Source of the DNA: an uncultured Bacilli bacterium
GTDB lineage: Bacteria > Bacillota_I > Bacilli_A > RF39 > UBA660
DNA length: 11,119 nucleotides
Direction: 5' to 3'
Assembly (NCBI GenBank): GCA_947585065.1
Contig: CANPWX010000018.1
Span: 1-11,119 of the forward strand
The stretch's first letter is position 1; every line of letters begins with the position of its first letter. The position numbers and the translations under genes are program-made. Under the pieces are notes generated by a model. It had not been told where the DNA came from. It saw only the letters and a list, made by a program, of their open reading frames with translations, and did not search any database. This document shows, one piece after another, positions 1 through 7,342 of the stretch.

Positions 1-350
1 GCCTCAAGTAAACTTTCATTTCTAGCATAGACTAAAGAATGCGAATAAGACTTAGCTCGAACCCAATAGATATTAGTAAAATCTTGAAGTTCAATATCTA
101 AATCACAACCATAATCCTTCATAATTTTTAAAATATAAGGATAATCCTCAAGAAAAGAGATTGGGATATGGGCGTGTCCATACCATACTGGAGTTTTCAT
201 AGTTCTGGAAAATTTAGAAGATTCCGATAAAATTTCTATTTCATTTTTAAGCCATTCACCAACAATCAACCCATTATGATCAAGATTCATTTCAAGATAA
301 ACATCTTTTTCTTGTAATTTCTTTTCTAATTCTAAAGCAAAATCATTCAT
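1..350 (-). CDS. Hypothetical protein, 3' part cut off by the window edge
   Basis: The frame is open for 116 codons from an ATG at 350 down to position 1, so the C-terminus lies outside the window. The ATG follows the pcrA stop codon by one base (TAATATG), and its likely ribosome binding site (AGTAGG) lies inside the last pcrA codons, which points to translational coupling in one transcript. The visible part starts MNDFALELEKKLQEKD and is soluble-looking: no signal peptide or membrane segment, a charged helical N-terminus, then a mixed stretch with a WYGHAHIP sequence near residue 56 and aromatic residues such as NIYWVRAKSYSHS near residue 93. I do not recognise the family. In many Firmicutes pcrA is followed by ligA, but this sequence does not resemble DNA ligase. 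The gene is likely real, given the tight spacing and long open frame in AT-rich DNA; the function is unknown. Confidence 0.75.
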   Translation of the reverse strand, partial: MNDFALELEKKLQEKDVYLEMNLDHNGLIVGEWLKNEIEILSESSKFSRTMKTPVWYGHAHIPISFLEDYPYILKIMKDYGCDLDIELQDFTNIYWVRAKSYSHSLVYARNESLLE

Positions 351-351
351 A

Positions 352-2436
352 TTAACCTACTTTCTTTATACTTTTATGATTTTTCATTAATTTACGTATA
401 CCATATTGTCTTGCAAACGCAACGGTGATAAGAGAACTATCCACACTAGTTACAACTCCTCGGCCATAAATTGTATGCATAACAATATCTCCAGGTTGAT
501 AAGATACATCTTCCTCATTAAACATAGTTTCCTTAGGCACATTCACAATAACACTTTTCTTTTCCGTATCTAATAACTCTTCATCAATTTCTTTAATAAA
601 CCTACTTTCCTTACAAGCATTTACTTGTCCATACATCATCCGACTTCTAGCATTAGATAAAAACAATTTTTCTTTAGCTCTTGTAATACCTACATAGCAT
701 AGTCTTCTTTCTTCTTCCACACCATCTGGTTCATTAAAACTATTTTGATGAGGGAACAATCCTTCTTCCATACCAACCAAAAAGACTACAGGAAACTCTA
801 AACCTTTTGCACTATGAAGGGTCATTAAAGTAACAACATCACTCTCCTCTTTATGTTCTGATAAATCAGCTACTAAACTAATTTCCTCTAAAAAATCTCC
901 TAAATCAACACTTCCAGTAGTTTCTTCAAAAGTAGCCGTAATACTTTTAAATTCATTTAAGTTATCCAATCGAAGTTCATTTTCTATATTTTCAGAATCC
1001 ATTTCCAATTCGGATTTCATTCCTGATTTTACAAGAACATCTTCAACTAACTCTGTTAAACTCATGGTTTCACAATCTCTTTTTAATTCCAAAATCAAAT
1101 TTTTAAAAGCAAGTTCTTTTCCACTAGAAATAGCATCAAACATACTAATTCCCTCAATATTAGCAATAGTTTCTAATTTATCAATAGAAGCATTACCAAT
1201 TCCTCGCTTTGGAGTATTAATAACTCTTCGTAAAGAAATATCATCCTCTTTATTTTGAATAAGTCTTAAATAACTAATCAAATCTTTAATTTCTTTTCTT
1301 GAATAAAAATAGTAACTACCAACAACCCGATAAGGAATATTTGATTTTAGAAATTGTTCTTCAACAACACGAGCCTGTGCATTCGTTCGATAAAAAACAG
1401 CAATATCCTTTTTTTGATATCCTTCATCAAACAATTTTTGAATTTCATGAATAACCATTTGAATTTCATCTTTTTCATCATAGGCACGCATATACTTAAT
1501 TTTAACACCATCCCCATGATGACTTCTTAAATCTTTTTCTTTTCTTTCTTTATTATTACGAATAACACAATTGGCAGCATCAAGAATCATCTTAGTACTA
1601 CGATAATTATCCACCAAAGAAACAACTTTTGTATCTTTATAATCTTTTTCAAAATTCAAAATATTTTTATAATTAGCTCCTCGAAATTGATAAATAGATT
1701 GATCAGGATCTCCAACCACAAATAAATTTTTATTTTTACTAGCCAGTAACTTAACTAATTTATATTGCACTTCATTAGTATCCTGATACTCATCAATAAG
1801 AATATAACGAAATTTATTTTGATAATGTTCTAAAACATCAGGATTTTCTTTAAATAATAAGACAGGTAATCGAAGCAAATCATCAAAATCAACAGAATTA
1901 CTTTTTTTAAGTTTTAAATTATATTCTTTATAAATATCAAAAGCAATTTTTTCCATATCTGATTGAAAGAATTGTTCAATCTCTGCATCACTAAGCATTT
2001 CATTTTTAATAAAACTAATACGATTACGAACATAAGAAGGAGATACATTTTTAGGTTCAATTCCTCTTTCTTTCAACATTTTTTTAATAAGACTAGTAAC
2101 ATCTTCAGTATCTAATATCGTAAAATTACGATCCATACCAAGTCGTAAAGCATTTTCCCGGATCACTCTTAATCCAAAAGAATGGAAAGTACCAACATAA
2201 GCTTCACATGCCTCAGTCATTTTCTCCAAACGTTCTTTCATTTCCTTAGCCGCTTTATTAGTAAAAGTAATAGCAAGAATTTGATAAGAAGGAACACCAT
2301 CTTCAATTAATTTAGCAATACGTGTAGTAAGGACTTTTGTTTTTCCAGAACCAGCACCAGCAATAACTAAGCAAGGACCATCTTTATGACACACTGCTTC
2401 CCTTTGTAATTCGTTTAAACTGTTTAAATCTATCAT
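352..2436 (-). CDS. pcrA: ATP-dependent 3'-5' DNA helicase PcrA (UvrD/Rep family, SF1A)
   Basis: PcrA is a cytoplasmic DNA helicase used in nucleotide excision repair, plasmid rolling-circle replication and clearing of RecA or RNA polymerase from DNA. At 694 residues it is slightly shorter than the usual 720-750. All SF1A motifs are visible: Q motif LNELQREAV (7-15), Walker A AGAGSGKT (26-33), Ia ITFTNKAAKEM (56-66), Ib VGTFHSFG (81-88), Walker B with IDEYQDT (214-220), III VGDPDQSIYQFRGA (241-254), IV NYRST (277-281), V with TLHSAKGLEF (539-548) and VI EEERRLCYVGITRAKE (574-589). The C-terminal 45 residues (YQPGDIVMHTIYGRGVV onwards) match the Tudor-like domain of Gram-positive PcrA, which contacts RNA polymerase and separates it from other UvrD-like proteins. 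The ATG at 2436 follows a GGGGT sequence 9 bases upstream and a near-consensus extended -10. The next gene starts one base after its stop codon. Confidence 0.97.
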   Translation of the reverse strand: MIDLNSLNELQREAVCHKDGPCLVIAGAGSGKTKVLTTRIAKLIEDGVPSYQILAITFTNKAAKEMKERLEKMTEACEAYVGTFHSFGLRVIRENALRLGMDRNFTILDTEDVTSLIKKMLKERGIEPKNVSPSYVRNRISFIKNEMLSDAEIEQFFQSDMEKIAFDIYKEYNLKLKKSNSVDFDDLLRLPVLLFKENPDVLEHYQNKFRYILIDEYQDTNEVQYKLVKLLASKNKNLFVVGDPDQSIYQFRGANYKNILNFEKDYKDTKVVSLVDNYRSTKMILDAANCVIRNNKERKEKDLRSHHGDGVKIKYMRAYDEKDEIQMVIHEIQKLFDEGYQKKDIAVFYRTNAQARVVEEQFLKSNIPYRVVGSYYFYSRKEIKDLISYLRLIQNKEDDISLRRVINTPKRGIGNASIDKLETIANIEGISMFDAISSGKELAFKNLILELKRDCETMSLTELVEDVLVKSGMKSELEMDSENIENELRLDNLNEFKSITATFEETTGSVDLGDFLEEISLVADLSEHKEESDVVTLMTLHSAKGLEFPVVFLVGMEEGLFPHQNSFNEPDGVEEERRLCYVGITRAKEKLFLSNARSRMMYGQVNACKESRFIKEIDEELLDTEKKSVIVNVPKETMFNEEDVSYQPGDIVMHTIYGRGVVTSVDSSLITVAFARQYGIRKLMKNHKSIKKVG

Positions 2437-2455
2437 GAATATCTACCCCAAAAAC

Positions 2456-2464
2456 ATTGTATCA
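2456..2464 (-). promoter_or_regulatory. Probable extended -10 promoter of pcrA
   Basis: On the minus strand the sequence TGATACAAT carries a TG dinucleotide one base before a TACAAT hexamer, the extended -10 form. No good -35 is seen 16-18 bases upstream. Transcription would start near 2449, giving a very short leader of about 13 bases that still contains the GGGGT ribosome binding site. No terminator hairpin is visible after the regulator gene at 2518, so read-through from that gene is also possible. Confidence 0.5.
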
Positions 2465-2517
2465 AATTTCTGATAAAAAGTCTCTAATTTTAAGTAAAAA
2501 AATAACTTATAAAAAAT

Positions 2518-2763
2518 CTATTTTTCATCAAGAGGTTTAAAAAATTCTCTTATATCAATATTTAATACTTCAGCAAATTTCCATAAAGTTCCTAAACTAA
2601 AAGTTTGATGATATTTTTTACTTTCAATATTCATTATAAAACCATCACTATAATTACATAGCTCAGCAAATTTGCTTTGTGTTAATCCCTTTAATTTTCG
2701 TTGCTTTTTTAGGTTTTGTGCTACAAGATAATAAATATAGTTTTCATCTTTTTTATTATTCAT
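2518..2763 (-). CDS. Small XRE-family (Cro/CI-type) helix-turn-helix regulator
   Basis: This is an 81-residue DNA-binding protein that is almost entirely one XRE helix-turn-helix domain (about residues 17-75): QRKLKGLTQSKFAELCNYSDGFIMNIESKK covers the typical first helices, with the conserved GLTQ and the serine/aspartate turn before the recognition helix. There is no separate ligand-binding or peptidase domain. I chose the ATG at 2763, because an AAAGGTGG ribosome binding site lies 7 bases upstream; a TTG at 2784 would add seven residues (MKKGGAI) but would consume that site and fall in the predicted -10 of the gene. It is divergent from the zinc-ribbon gene with 108 bases between start codons, and repeated CTCACTTATT sequences lie over both promoters, so it probably represses itself and its neighbour. 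That role is inference from layout. Confidence 0.85.
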   Translation of the reverse strand: MNNKKDENYIYYLVAQNLKKQRKLKGLTQSKFAELCNYSDGFIMNIESKKYHQTFSLGTLWKFAEVLNIDIREFFKPLDEK

Positions 2764-2783
2764 TATAGCACCACCTTTCTTCA

Positions 2784-2812
2784 AATATATTTTCTCACTT
2801 ATTAGTTGAAAA
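2784..2812 (-). promoter_or_regulatory. Candidate promoter of the XRE regulator
   Basis: On the minus strand TTTTCA (2807-2812) is followed after exactly 17 bases by TATATT (2784-2789). Both are partial matches to a sigma-A promoter. The spacer contains the first CTCACTTATT copy (2794-2803), so a protein bound there would block this promoter. A start near 2777 leaves the AAAGGTGG ribosome binding site in the transcript, but would leave the alternative upstream TTG outside it. Confidence 0.4.
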
Positions 2813-2833
2813 TATACTCACTTATTCGGTGAG
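2794..2833. repeat. Repeated CTCACTTATT elements, candidate operator between divergent genes
   Basis: CTCACTTATT occurs twice in direct orientation, at 2794-2803 and 2817-2826, a 23-bp repeat distance (about two helical turns). The second copy also begins an inverted repeat, CTCAC (2817-2821) and GTGAG (2829-2833), separated by seven bases. The first copy sits in the spacer of the leftward promoter; the second covers the -35 position of the rightward promoter. This is the arrangement expected of a Cro/CI-type operator serving the adjacent regulator. The repeats are seen directly; binding is inference. Confidence 0.55.
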
Positions 2834-2838
2834 ATTTA

Positions 2839-2847
2839 TGATATAAT
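2839..2847 (+). promoter_or_regulatory. Extended -10 promoter of the zinc-ribbon gene
   Basis: TGATATAAT is a perfect TATAAT hexamer (2842-2847) with an extended TG one base before it. The hexamer 17 bases upstream (CACTTA, 2819-2824) is a poor -35 and lies inside the second operator-like repeat. Transcription should start near 2854, just before or at the AAGGAGG ribosome binding site. Confidence 0.65.
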
Positions 2848-2871
2848 AAAATTAGGAAGGAGGAACATAAC

Positions 2872-3432
2872 TTGAAAAAATGTAAATATTGCCAAACTGA
2901 AATTGACAAAAAGGCATCCGTATGTCCAAAATGCCAAAAGAAACAATCACACCCTATTAGATGGATAATACTTGGAGCTATAGCAATTGTTATTATAGGA
3001 ATTGTAATAGGAAATAAAGAAAAAGAAAACTTTCAAAAAGAATATAACCAAAATGATATTGTAACTTATAAAGATGTTGAATATTCAATTACTAAAGTAG
3101 AAAAAACGACAGGATCAAATGTATATTTTCAAGCAAAAGATAGTTATGAATTTGTTAAGGTAACTATTAAAATTGAAAACAAAAGTAATCAAAAAATTTC
3201 TTATAATGCTTTAAATTTCCAAATGGTAAATGGTGATGGCATTGAAGCATCTGTATATAGTATTACAGCCGAAGATGATGTTCAATTAAATTTTGGTGAA
3301 CTTGATGCAGGTGGAAAAATTGAAGGAGTAATAATTTGGGAACAAAAGAAAAATGATAAAGATCTAAAAGTGAGATACTATGAAAACGTTCTTTTTGATA
3401 ACAATTATACTTTCCAGTGGACATTAGATTAA
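2872..3432 (+). CDS. Membrane-anchored zinc-ribbon protein with DUF4352-like extracellular domain
   Basis: This 186-residue protein starts with a cytoplasmic zinc ribbon (CKYC at 4-7 and CPKC at 18-21), followed by one membrane segment (about 30-47, IRWIILGAIAIVIIGIVIG) and a domain of about 135 residues placed outside the cell. That domain has the immunoglobulin-like beta pattern of DUF4352-type proteins: YEFVKVTIKIENKSNQKISYN (92-112), a stretch of polar strands, then LDAGGKIEGVIIWE (144-157), the usual 'effector of solvent-exposed domain' signature. The start is TTG at 2872, supported by an AAGGAGG site (2857-2863) with an 8-base spacer and an upstream extended -10. Related proteins occur widely in Firmicutes without a settled biochemical role. 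It is the only plus-strand gene here, is divergent from an XRE regulator and has its own terminator, so the two form a self-contained pair. Family assignment of the outer domain is from pattern only. Confidence 0.85.
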   Translation: MKKCKYCQTEIDKKASVCPKCQKKQSHPIRWIILGAIAIVIIGIVIGNKEKENFQKEYNQNDIVTYKDVEYSITKVEKTTGSNVYFQAKDSYEFVKVTIKIENKSNQKISYNALNFQMVNGDGIEASVYSITAEDDVQLNFGELDAGGKIEGVIIWEQKKNDKDLKVRYYENVLFDNNYTFQWTLD

Positions 3433-3443
3433 AACGTTTATAT

Positions 3444-3487
3444 AAGCAACACACTAAAAATTTAAATAAAAGAGGTGTTGCTTTTTT
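3444..3487 (+). terminator. Intrinsic terminator of the zinc-ribbon gene
   Basis: AAGCAACAC (3444-3452) pairs perfectly with GTGTTGCTT (3475-3483), and a T run follows (3482-3487). The loop is long (22 bases) and AT-rich. The hairpin begins 11 bases after the stop codon. Confidence 0.8.
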
Positions 3488-3509
3488 ATTTTTTGAAGTA
3501 TTCCGTATC

Positions 3510-3538
3510 AAAAAAAATCAAAGACTAAGATCCTTGAT
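3510..3538 (-). terminator. Intrinsic terminator of the clpC-like gene, containing its stop codon
   Basis: On the minus strand ATCAAGGA (3531-3538) pairs with TCTTTGAT (3517-3524) across a six-base loop, with one G-T pair, and eight Ts follow (3510-3517). The TAG stop codon (3525-3527) is in the loop, so the 5' arm of the stem encodes the last residues of the protein. Confidence 0.75.
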
Positions 3539-5666
3539 AATTTAATTTTTTATTATATTTATGAATTATATTTCTCACATTTCTTAATCCATATTTTTCA
3601 ATATCAGATTCATTTAAAATTTCTTCTGCAGTAATATCTGAATTTTTCAAATTCTTATTGATATATTCTTTAGCAACTTCTATAGTAATAGGTTTATATT
3701 CCAATACAGCATCAATTCTTCCCAACAACTCTTTGGAAAGTAAACCTTCAAAAGATGGAGTAGCATTTTTAGAAAATCCAACTTGTTCTCTTCCAATAAC
3801 ATTACTTGTCAAAAAAATAAATGTATGATCAAAACGAATTTTATTTCCTTTTCGATCGGTAATAAAACCTTCATCCAAAATTTGTAACAATAAATTTAAT
3901 ACCTTAGGATGAGCTTTTTCAATTTCATCAAATAAAATGGTGGAATAAGGATTTTCTCTTAAAGATTCAAAAGCATAAGTATCATCATATCCAATGTAAC
4001 CTGCAGGAGAACCAAGTAACTTATTAATACTTTCAGAAGAAGAATATTCACTCATATCAATACGAATTAAATTTGTTTTTAAAGATTCACTAACTAACTT
4101 CACTGTTTCCGTTTTTCCAACACCACTGCCACCAACCAAAAGAAAACTCGTTCCTTTCTGTTTAGGGCATTCCATCACATCATATAATTTTTTTAATACT
4201 TCTTCCTGTCCCAAAATAGTTTTATTTAAATGTTCTTTCAAAGAATTCATCATTTGTTCATGAGGAGTACGAATACACATATGAGTTTTCGCTTCAATCA
4301 TTTCTAAAATATCATTTTTAGTAATTAAAACATTTCTTTTTTTAGAAACATTTGATATTTCTTTACGTAATTTTTCTTCTAATGTAGCTTCTCTTATAGC
4401 TGTCTCATAATCTCCATTCTTAACACATTTTTCTTTTCTTTTTTGAACTTTCTCTAATTCTTTAGGAATTTTATTTTTTTGATTACGACTATACTTTAAT
4501 TTAACCCTTGCACATACAGAATCAACAAGTTCAATCGTTTTATCTGGATTACATTTTGAAAACAAATATTCTTCACTGATATCATAAAAATCTTCTAAAT
4601 TTTTAGCTGTTAACTTCACTCCATAATGTTTTTCAATATTTTTTCGAATTGCTTTCAAAATTTTTAACATATTTTCTTTATCAGGTTCTTCAATAGGAAT
4701 TTTTTCAAATCTTCTATCTAAAGCTTTATCTTTTTCTAAGAATTCATGATATTCTTGCAAAGTAGTTGCCCCAATAACTTTGATATCACCACGAGCCAAA
4801 TAAGGTTTCAAAATATCAGCCGCTGCAATTGCACCTTCTGCTCCACCAGCATTTACCATCGTGTGAATTTCATCAATAAAAAGAATAATATTTTGTTCAC
4901 AAATCACTTCTTTAATAATTTTATGAAGTCTTTCCTCAAATTCACCGCGATATTTTGTACCCGCGACTAATGCCCCCATTTCTAACATAATAATTTCCAT
5001 ATTTTCTAATTCACTAGGAACTTCTTTTGCTTTAATTCTTCTAGCAAGCTCTTCTACTAAAGCAGTTTTTCCTACTCCAGCCTTACCAATCAATAATGGA
5101 TTATTTTTTTGCCTTCTAAGTAAAGTCTCAATAATCCGTGTCATTTCTTCTTCTCTACCAACAATTTTTTCATTTTTATTAACAGAGTCACTTAAAGAAA
5201 CTCCAATTTTTAAAATTTCTAAATTTTTCCTAGATTCTTTAGAAACCGTATATTTTTTTAATTTATTATAGATTTCATCAATAGGCAAATCAATACTTAC
5301 TAACAAGCGAAAAGCGACTCCCTCAGCCTCTTCTAACATAGCCAAAAATAAATGACTTGGTGTAACAATACCTTTATTATTTTCTTCGGCATCCATATTA
5401 GCGAGCTCTATAATTTGTTTTAACATAGGAGTATATAAATTAAGTTCTTGCTCTTTACTAGCATTTCCAACAGCAAGAATTAACTCTTCTTTAAACCGAT
5501 CATAAGTAATTCCATAATCACTAAGTAAAGAGGAAACTTCATTATCTTCACTCAAAATAGCAAGAAGTAAATGTTCGCTTCCTACATAGGGATGTCTTAA
5601 TTCAAATCGTATATTCTCAGCTTTTTTTAAAATTAATGCAACTTCATATCCATAATTTTGAAACAT
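3525..5666 (-). CDS. clpC: Divergent, short ClpC-type AAA+ unfoldase (Clp/Hsp100)
   Basis: ClpC is a cytoplasmic ATPase ring that unfolds proteins and feeds them to the ClpP protease. The domain order fits: Clp N-terminal double repeat (about 1-140), D1 with Walker A GKAGVGKT (194-201), pore loop KYRGEFEERL (238-247), Walker B ILFIDEIH (261-268) and arginine finger DRRF (317-320), a UVR-like middle segment (about 403-437), and D2 with Walker A GGSGVGKT (512-519), pore loop AGYIGYDD (555-562), Walker B ILFDEIEKAHP (577-587) and arginine G-R-I-D (649-652). A VGF tripeptide (629-631) sits where the ClpP-binding loop is expected. At 713 residues it is about 100 shorter than usual ClpC: the linker before D2 is compressed, sensor 2 reads GLRNVRN instead of the usual GARPLRR, and the C-terminal extension is missing. 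AAGGAGGG precedes the ATG at 5666. A weak promoter (TTGCAT-19-CATAAT, 5696-5726) is possible. It stands alone, without ctsR, mcsA or mcsB beside it. Confidence 0.88.
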   Translation of the reverse strand: MFQNYGYEVALILKKAENIRFELRHPYVGSEHLLLAILSEDNEVSSLLSDYGITYDRFKEELILAVGNASKEQELNLYTPMLKQIIELANMDAEENNKGIVTPSHLFLAMLEEAEGVAFRLLVSIDLPIDEIYNKLKKYTVSKESRKNLEILKIGVSLSDSVNKNEKIVGREEEMTRIIETLLRRQKNNPLLIGKAGVGKTALVEELARRIKAKEVPSELENMEIIMLEMGALVAGTKYRGEFEERLHKIIKEVICEQNIILFIDEIHTMVNAGGAEGAIAAADILKPYLARGDIKVIGATTLQEYHEFLEKDKALDRRFEKIPIEEPDKENMLKILKAIRKNIEKHYGVKLTAKNLEDFYDISEEYLFSKCNPDKTIELVDSVCARVKLKYSRNQKNKIPKELEKVQKRKEKCVKNGDYETAIREATLEEKLRKEISNVSKKRNVLITKNDILEMIEAKTHMCIRTPHEQMMNSLKEHLNKTILGQEEVLKKLYDVMECPKQKGTSFLLVGGSGVGKTETVKLVSESLKTNLIRIDMSEYSSSESINKLLGSPAGYIGYDDTYAFESLRENPYSTILFDEIEKAHPKVLNLLLQILDEGFITDRKGNKIRFDHTFIFLTSNVIGREQVGFSKNATPSFEGLLSKELLGRIDAVLEYKPITIEVAKEYINKNLKNSDITAEEILNESDIEKYGLRNVRNIIHKYNKKLNYQGS

Positions 5667-5785
5667 AAAAAACCCTCCTTAAATATTCTATGTAAATTAT
5701 GTTAAAATAGACGAATTTTTATGCAACAAAAACTTTTTAACTTTAAAATTTAATAAAGCGAACTAAAAAGCACATGAACAATTTT

Positions 5786-5803
5786 TATAACGTTATCGTT
5801 ATA
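5786..5803. repeat. Inverted repeat TATAACG-N4-CGTTATA upstream of the clpC-like gene
   Basis: Perfect 7-bp arms (5786-5792 and 5797-5803) are separated by TTAT; the left half also forms a 10-bp palindrome ATAACGTTAT with a central CG. It lies between the transporter terminator and the clpC-like gene, about 120 bases upstream of the latter's start. It resembles a regulator binding site with a central CG pair. It is not a CIRCE element nor a CtsR heptad repeat. Function unknown. Confidence 0.4.
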
Positions 5804-5816
5804 TTTATTCAGCGAT

Positions 5817-5843
5817 AAAAAAAGATCACTTTCCGTGACCTTT
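5817..5843 (-). terminator. Intrinsic terminator of the transporter gene
   Basis: On the minus strand AAAGGTCAC (5835-5843) pairs with GTGATCTTT (5821-5829) across a five-base loop GGAAA, with one G-T pair, followed by a T run to 5817. The first base of the stem is the last base of the TAA stop codon. It may also work in the other direction because the plus strand has a TTTT after the stem. Confidence 0.85.
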
Positions 5844-7318
5844 TAAATATATGTTAGAAGTGCAAATATAACAACTAAACATACAAGCATTCCTACAAAG
5901 AATTTCCAAATATAACTAAACCATTTTTTATAAGGAATCTTCATGTAAGAAAGACCAAATAATAAGGAAACACTAATTGGTGTTACAAATTGTATTAATC
6001 CATAAATTGTTAAATAAATGATAAATACAATATTTCCATTTGTTCCAGTAAAACTAACTAAATATGGATATAAAGAATAACCAATATAAGCTAAATCACT
6101 ATGAAAAATAGATAAAATAAAGGCTTGTAATGTTGCAACAAATGGATTAAAGGCATTCTTAGTAATTCCAGCTATTGCATTAACTACAGTAGGGAAAAAT
6201 GGTAAAAAGTCAATCAAAATAAGAGAAACATAAGCAAGTGTAATAAGCGCAACTGGTTTGCCAATTTTCTTAATACCTTCCCAAGCTTTTGTAAAAAATT
6301 CATTCCATTTGATTTTAGCTGCCAAAGCAACCACTACCGTCGCAATAGCGATAATAATAGAATAGTTAAATAAATACCAACTTCCAAATGGTTGAGCAAC
6401 ATTAGGAATATTTAACATACTACCAGTAGAATCACCCAATAAAGCAGCATAAGGTGCAAACTCACCAATTGTCCAATCCATCATATTCGTATGTAGATCC
6501 GTAAAGATCTCAATTCCAAATGCTTCTTCCCATGAAGTAAATCCTAAAACTAAGAAAACAAATAGAACAAATAAAACTAAAGCAATAGGCCAAACATTAC
6601 TGCGTTTCTTTGTCTCACCAACAACAAAAGCTTCATCCATTTCTTCCGCTTGTTCCTTTTTTTCAGAAAAGTTCTTTTTAATAGTAACTGCATTAAAGAA
6701 ACTAAATAACACATAAGTTAAAAGCAATATCCCAATACGAACTACAATTTCTGTTGTTAATGTAATTTCACTTCCACCATAAGATAACTGTTGAACAAAA
6801 TCTCCTAATCCCTCAGATCCTACAGTCGCACCTAATACACCAACTAATAAAGAACCAAACGTACAAGCAAAAGTAGAAATTTTATTAAACCCAGCTTTTC
6901 TTAAAATAGCTACTAAAAATGGCATAAGTATGAATAATGCAATAGTATTATTTAAAACAGAAGCCAAAAGTGCAACTATTAAAGAAACCCCAAGTCCAAA
7001 TAGAACTTCACAATGTTTCTTGTTTACTTTTTTAGCAATCCTAGAAACCAATGTTTTATACATTTCTGTGTCATTAACAATTCCATAAAAAATTCCTACA
7101 AAAACAAGATAGGCAATTGGAATGAAATAACTACCTATAGCATATGGAAATCCATAAAACAAATGGAGTAAGCCTAACCCTTCACCCATTTTTCCAGATT
7201 CAACATAAACTCCTGTACTATAAGAACCTGCTGGAATTAACCATGAAAATAAAACAATAAGTGCCAAAACAAAGAAAACTAGTTTTACTAAATCATGTTC
7301 CTTTAAAATTTTTTTCAT
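5843..7318 (-). CDS. YfcC-like membrane transporter (DcuC / ion transporter superfamily)
   Basis: This 491-residue protein is almost all hydrophobic, with about 11-13 membrane helices. The N-terminal helix followed by FSWLIPAGSYS (24-34) is the hallmark of the YfcC branch of the DcuC family (PF03606); known or proposed substrates in the superfamily include basic amino acids, C4-dicarboxylates and short-chain fatty acids. Two candidate substrate or ion-binding regions are visible as helix breaks: LNNTIALFILMPFLVAIL (122-139) and GVLGATVGSEGLGDF (160-174), with a symmetric second-half counterpart around DFLPFFPTVVNAIAG (370-384) and SIFHSDLAYIGYS (403-415). A charged cytoplasmic loop (about 213-240) joins the halves. 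The ATG at 7318 has GGAGGAGGAT upstream and a good promoter. An XRE regulator gene lies immediately upstream, and a terminator ends the unit. The substrate cannot be read from sequence. Confidence 0.75.
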   Translation of the reverse strand: MKKILKEHDLVKLVFFVLALIVLFSWLIPAGSYSTGVYVESGKMGEGLGLLHLFYGFPYAIGSYFIPIAYLVFVGIFYGIVNDTEMYKTLVSRIAKKVNKKHCEVLFGLGVSLIVALLASVLNNTIALFILMPFLVAILRKAGFNKISTFACTFGSLLVGVLGATVGSEGLGDFVQQLSYGGSEITLTTEIVVRIGILLLTYVLFSFFNAVTIKKNFSEKKEQAEEMDEAFVVGETKKRSNVWPIALVLFVLFVFLVLGFTSWEEAFGIEIFTDLHTNMMDWTIGEFAPYAALLGDSTGSMLNIPNVAQPFGSWYLFNYSIIIAIATVVVALAAKIKWNEFFTKAWEGIKKIGKPVALITLAYVSLILIDFLPFFPTVVNAIAGITKNAFNPFVATLQAFILSIFHSDLAYIGYSLYPYLVSFTGTNGNIVFIIYLTIYGLIQFVTPISVSLLFGLSYMKIPYKKWFSYIWKFFVGMLVCLVVIFALLTYI

Positions 7319-7342
7319 TATATATTATCCTCCTCCAACTAA

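Noticed and set aside
1064..1258. Open frame on the plus strand inside pcrA
   Set aside because: It is antisense to a clearly conserved helicase gene, has no ribosome binding site and no recognisable domain; the same applies to plus-strand frames at 4746-4970, 8872-9081 and 10514-10720.
2437..2517. Terminator between the first XRE regulator and pcrA
   Set aside because: The only hairpin (TAAGT/ACTTA) is five weak pairs with no following T run.
2764..2784. TTG start for the first XRE regulator adding seven residues
   Set aside because: Those codons contain the AAAGGTGG ribosome binding site of the downstream ATG and overlap the predicted -10.
2518..3432. Toxin-antitoxin or phage defence module
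   Set aside because: The pair has a regulator, but the partner is a membrane zinc-ribbon/DUF4352-like protein with no nuclease, kinase, acetyltransferase or other toxin motif, so a defence role is not supported.
3263..3511. Minus-strand open frame overlapping the zinc-ribbon gene
   Set aside because: It runs antisense through the outer domain of a well-supported gene and across the terminator, with no good start signal.
5667..5842. CIRCE or CtsR heat-shock operators before the clpC-like gene
   Set aside because: No TTAGCACTC-N9-GAGTGCTAA and no tandem GTCAAA heptads are present in this gap.
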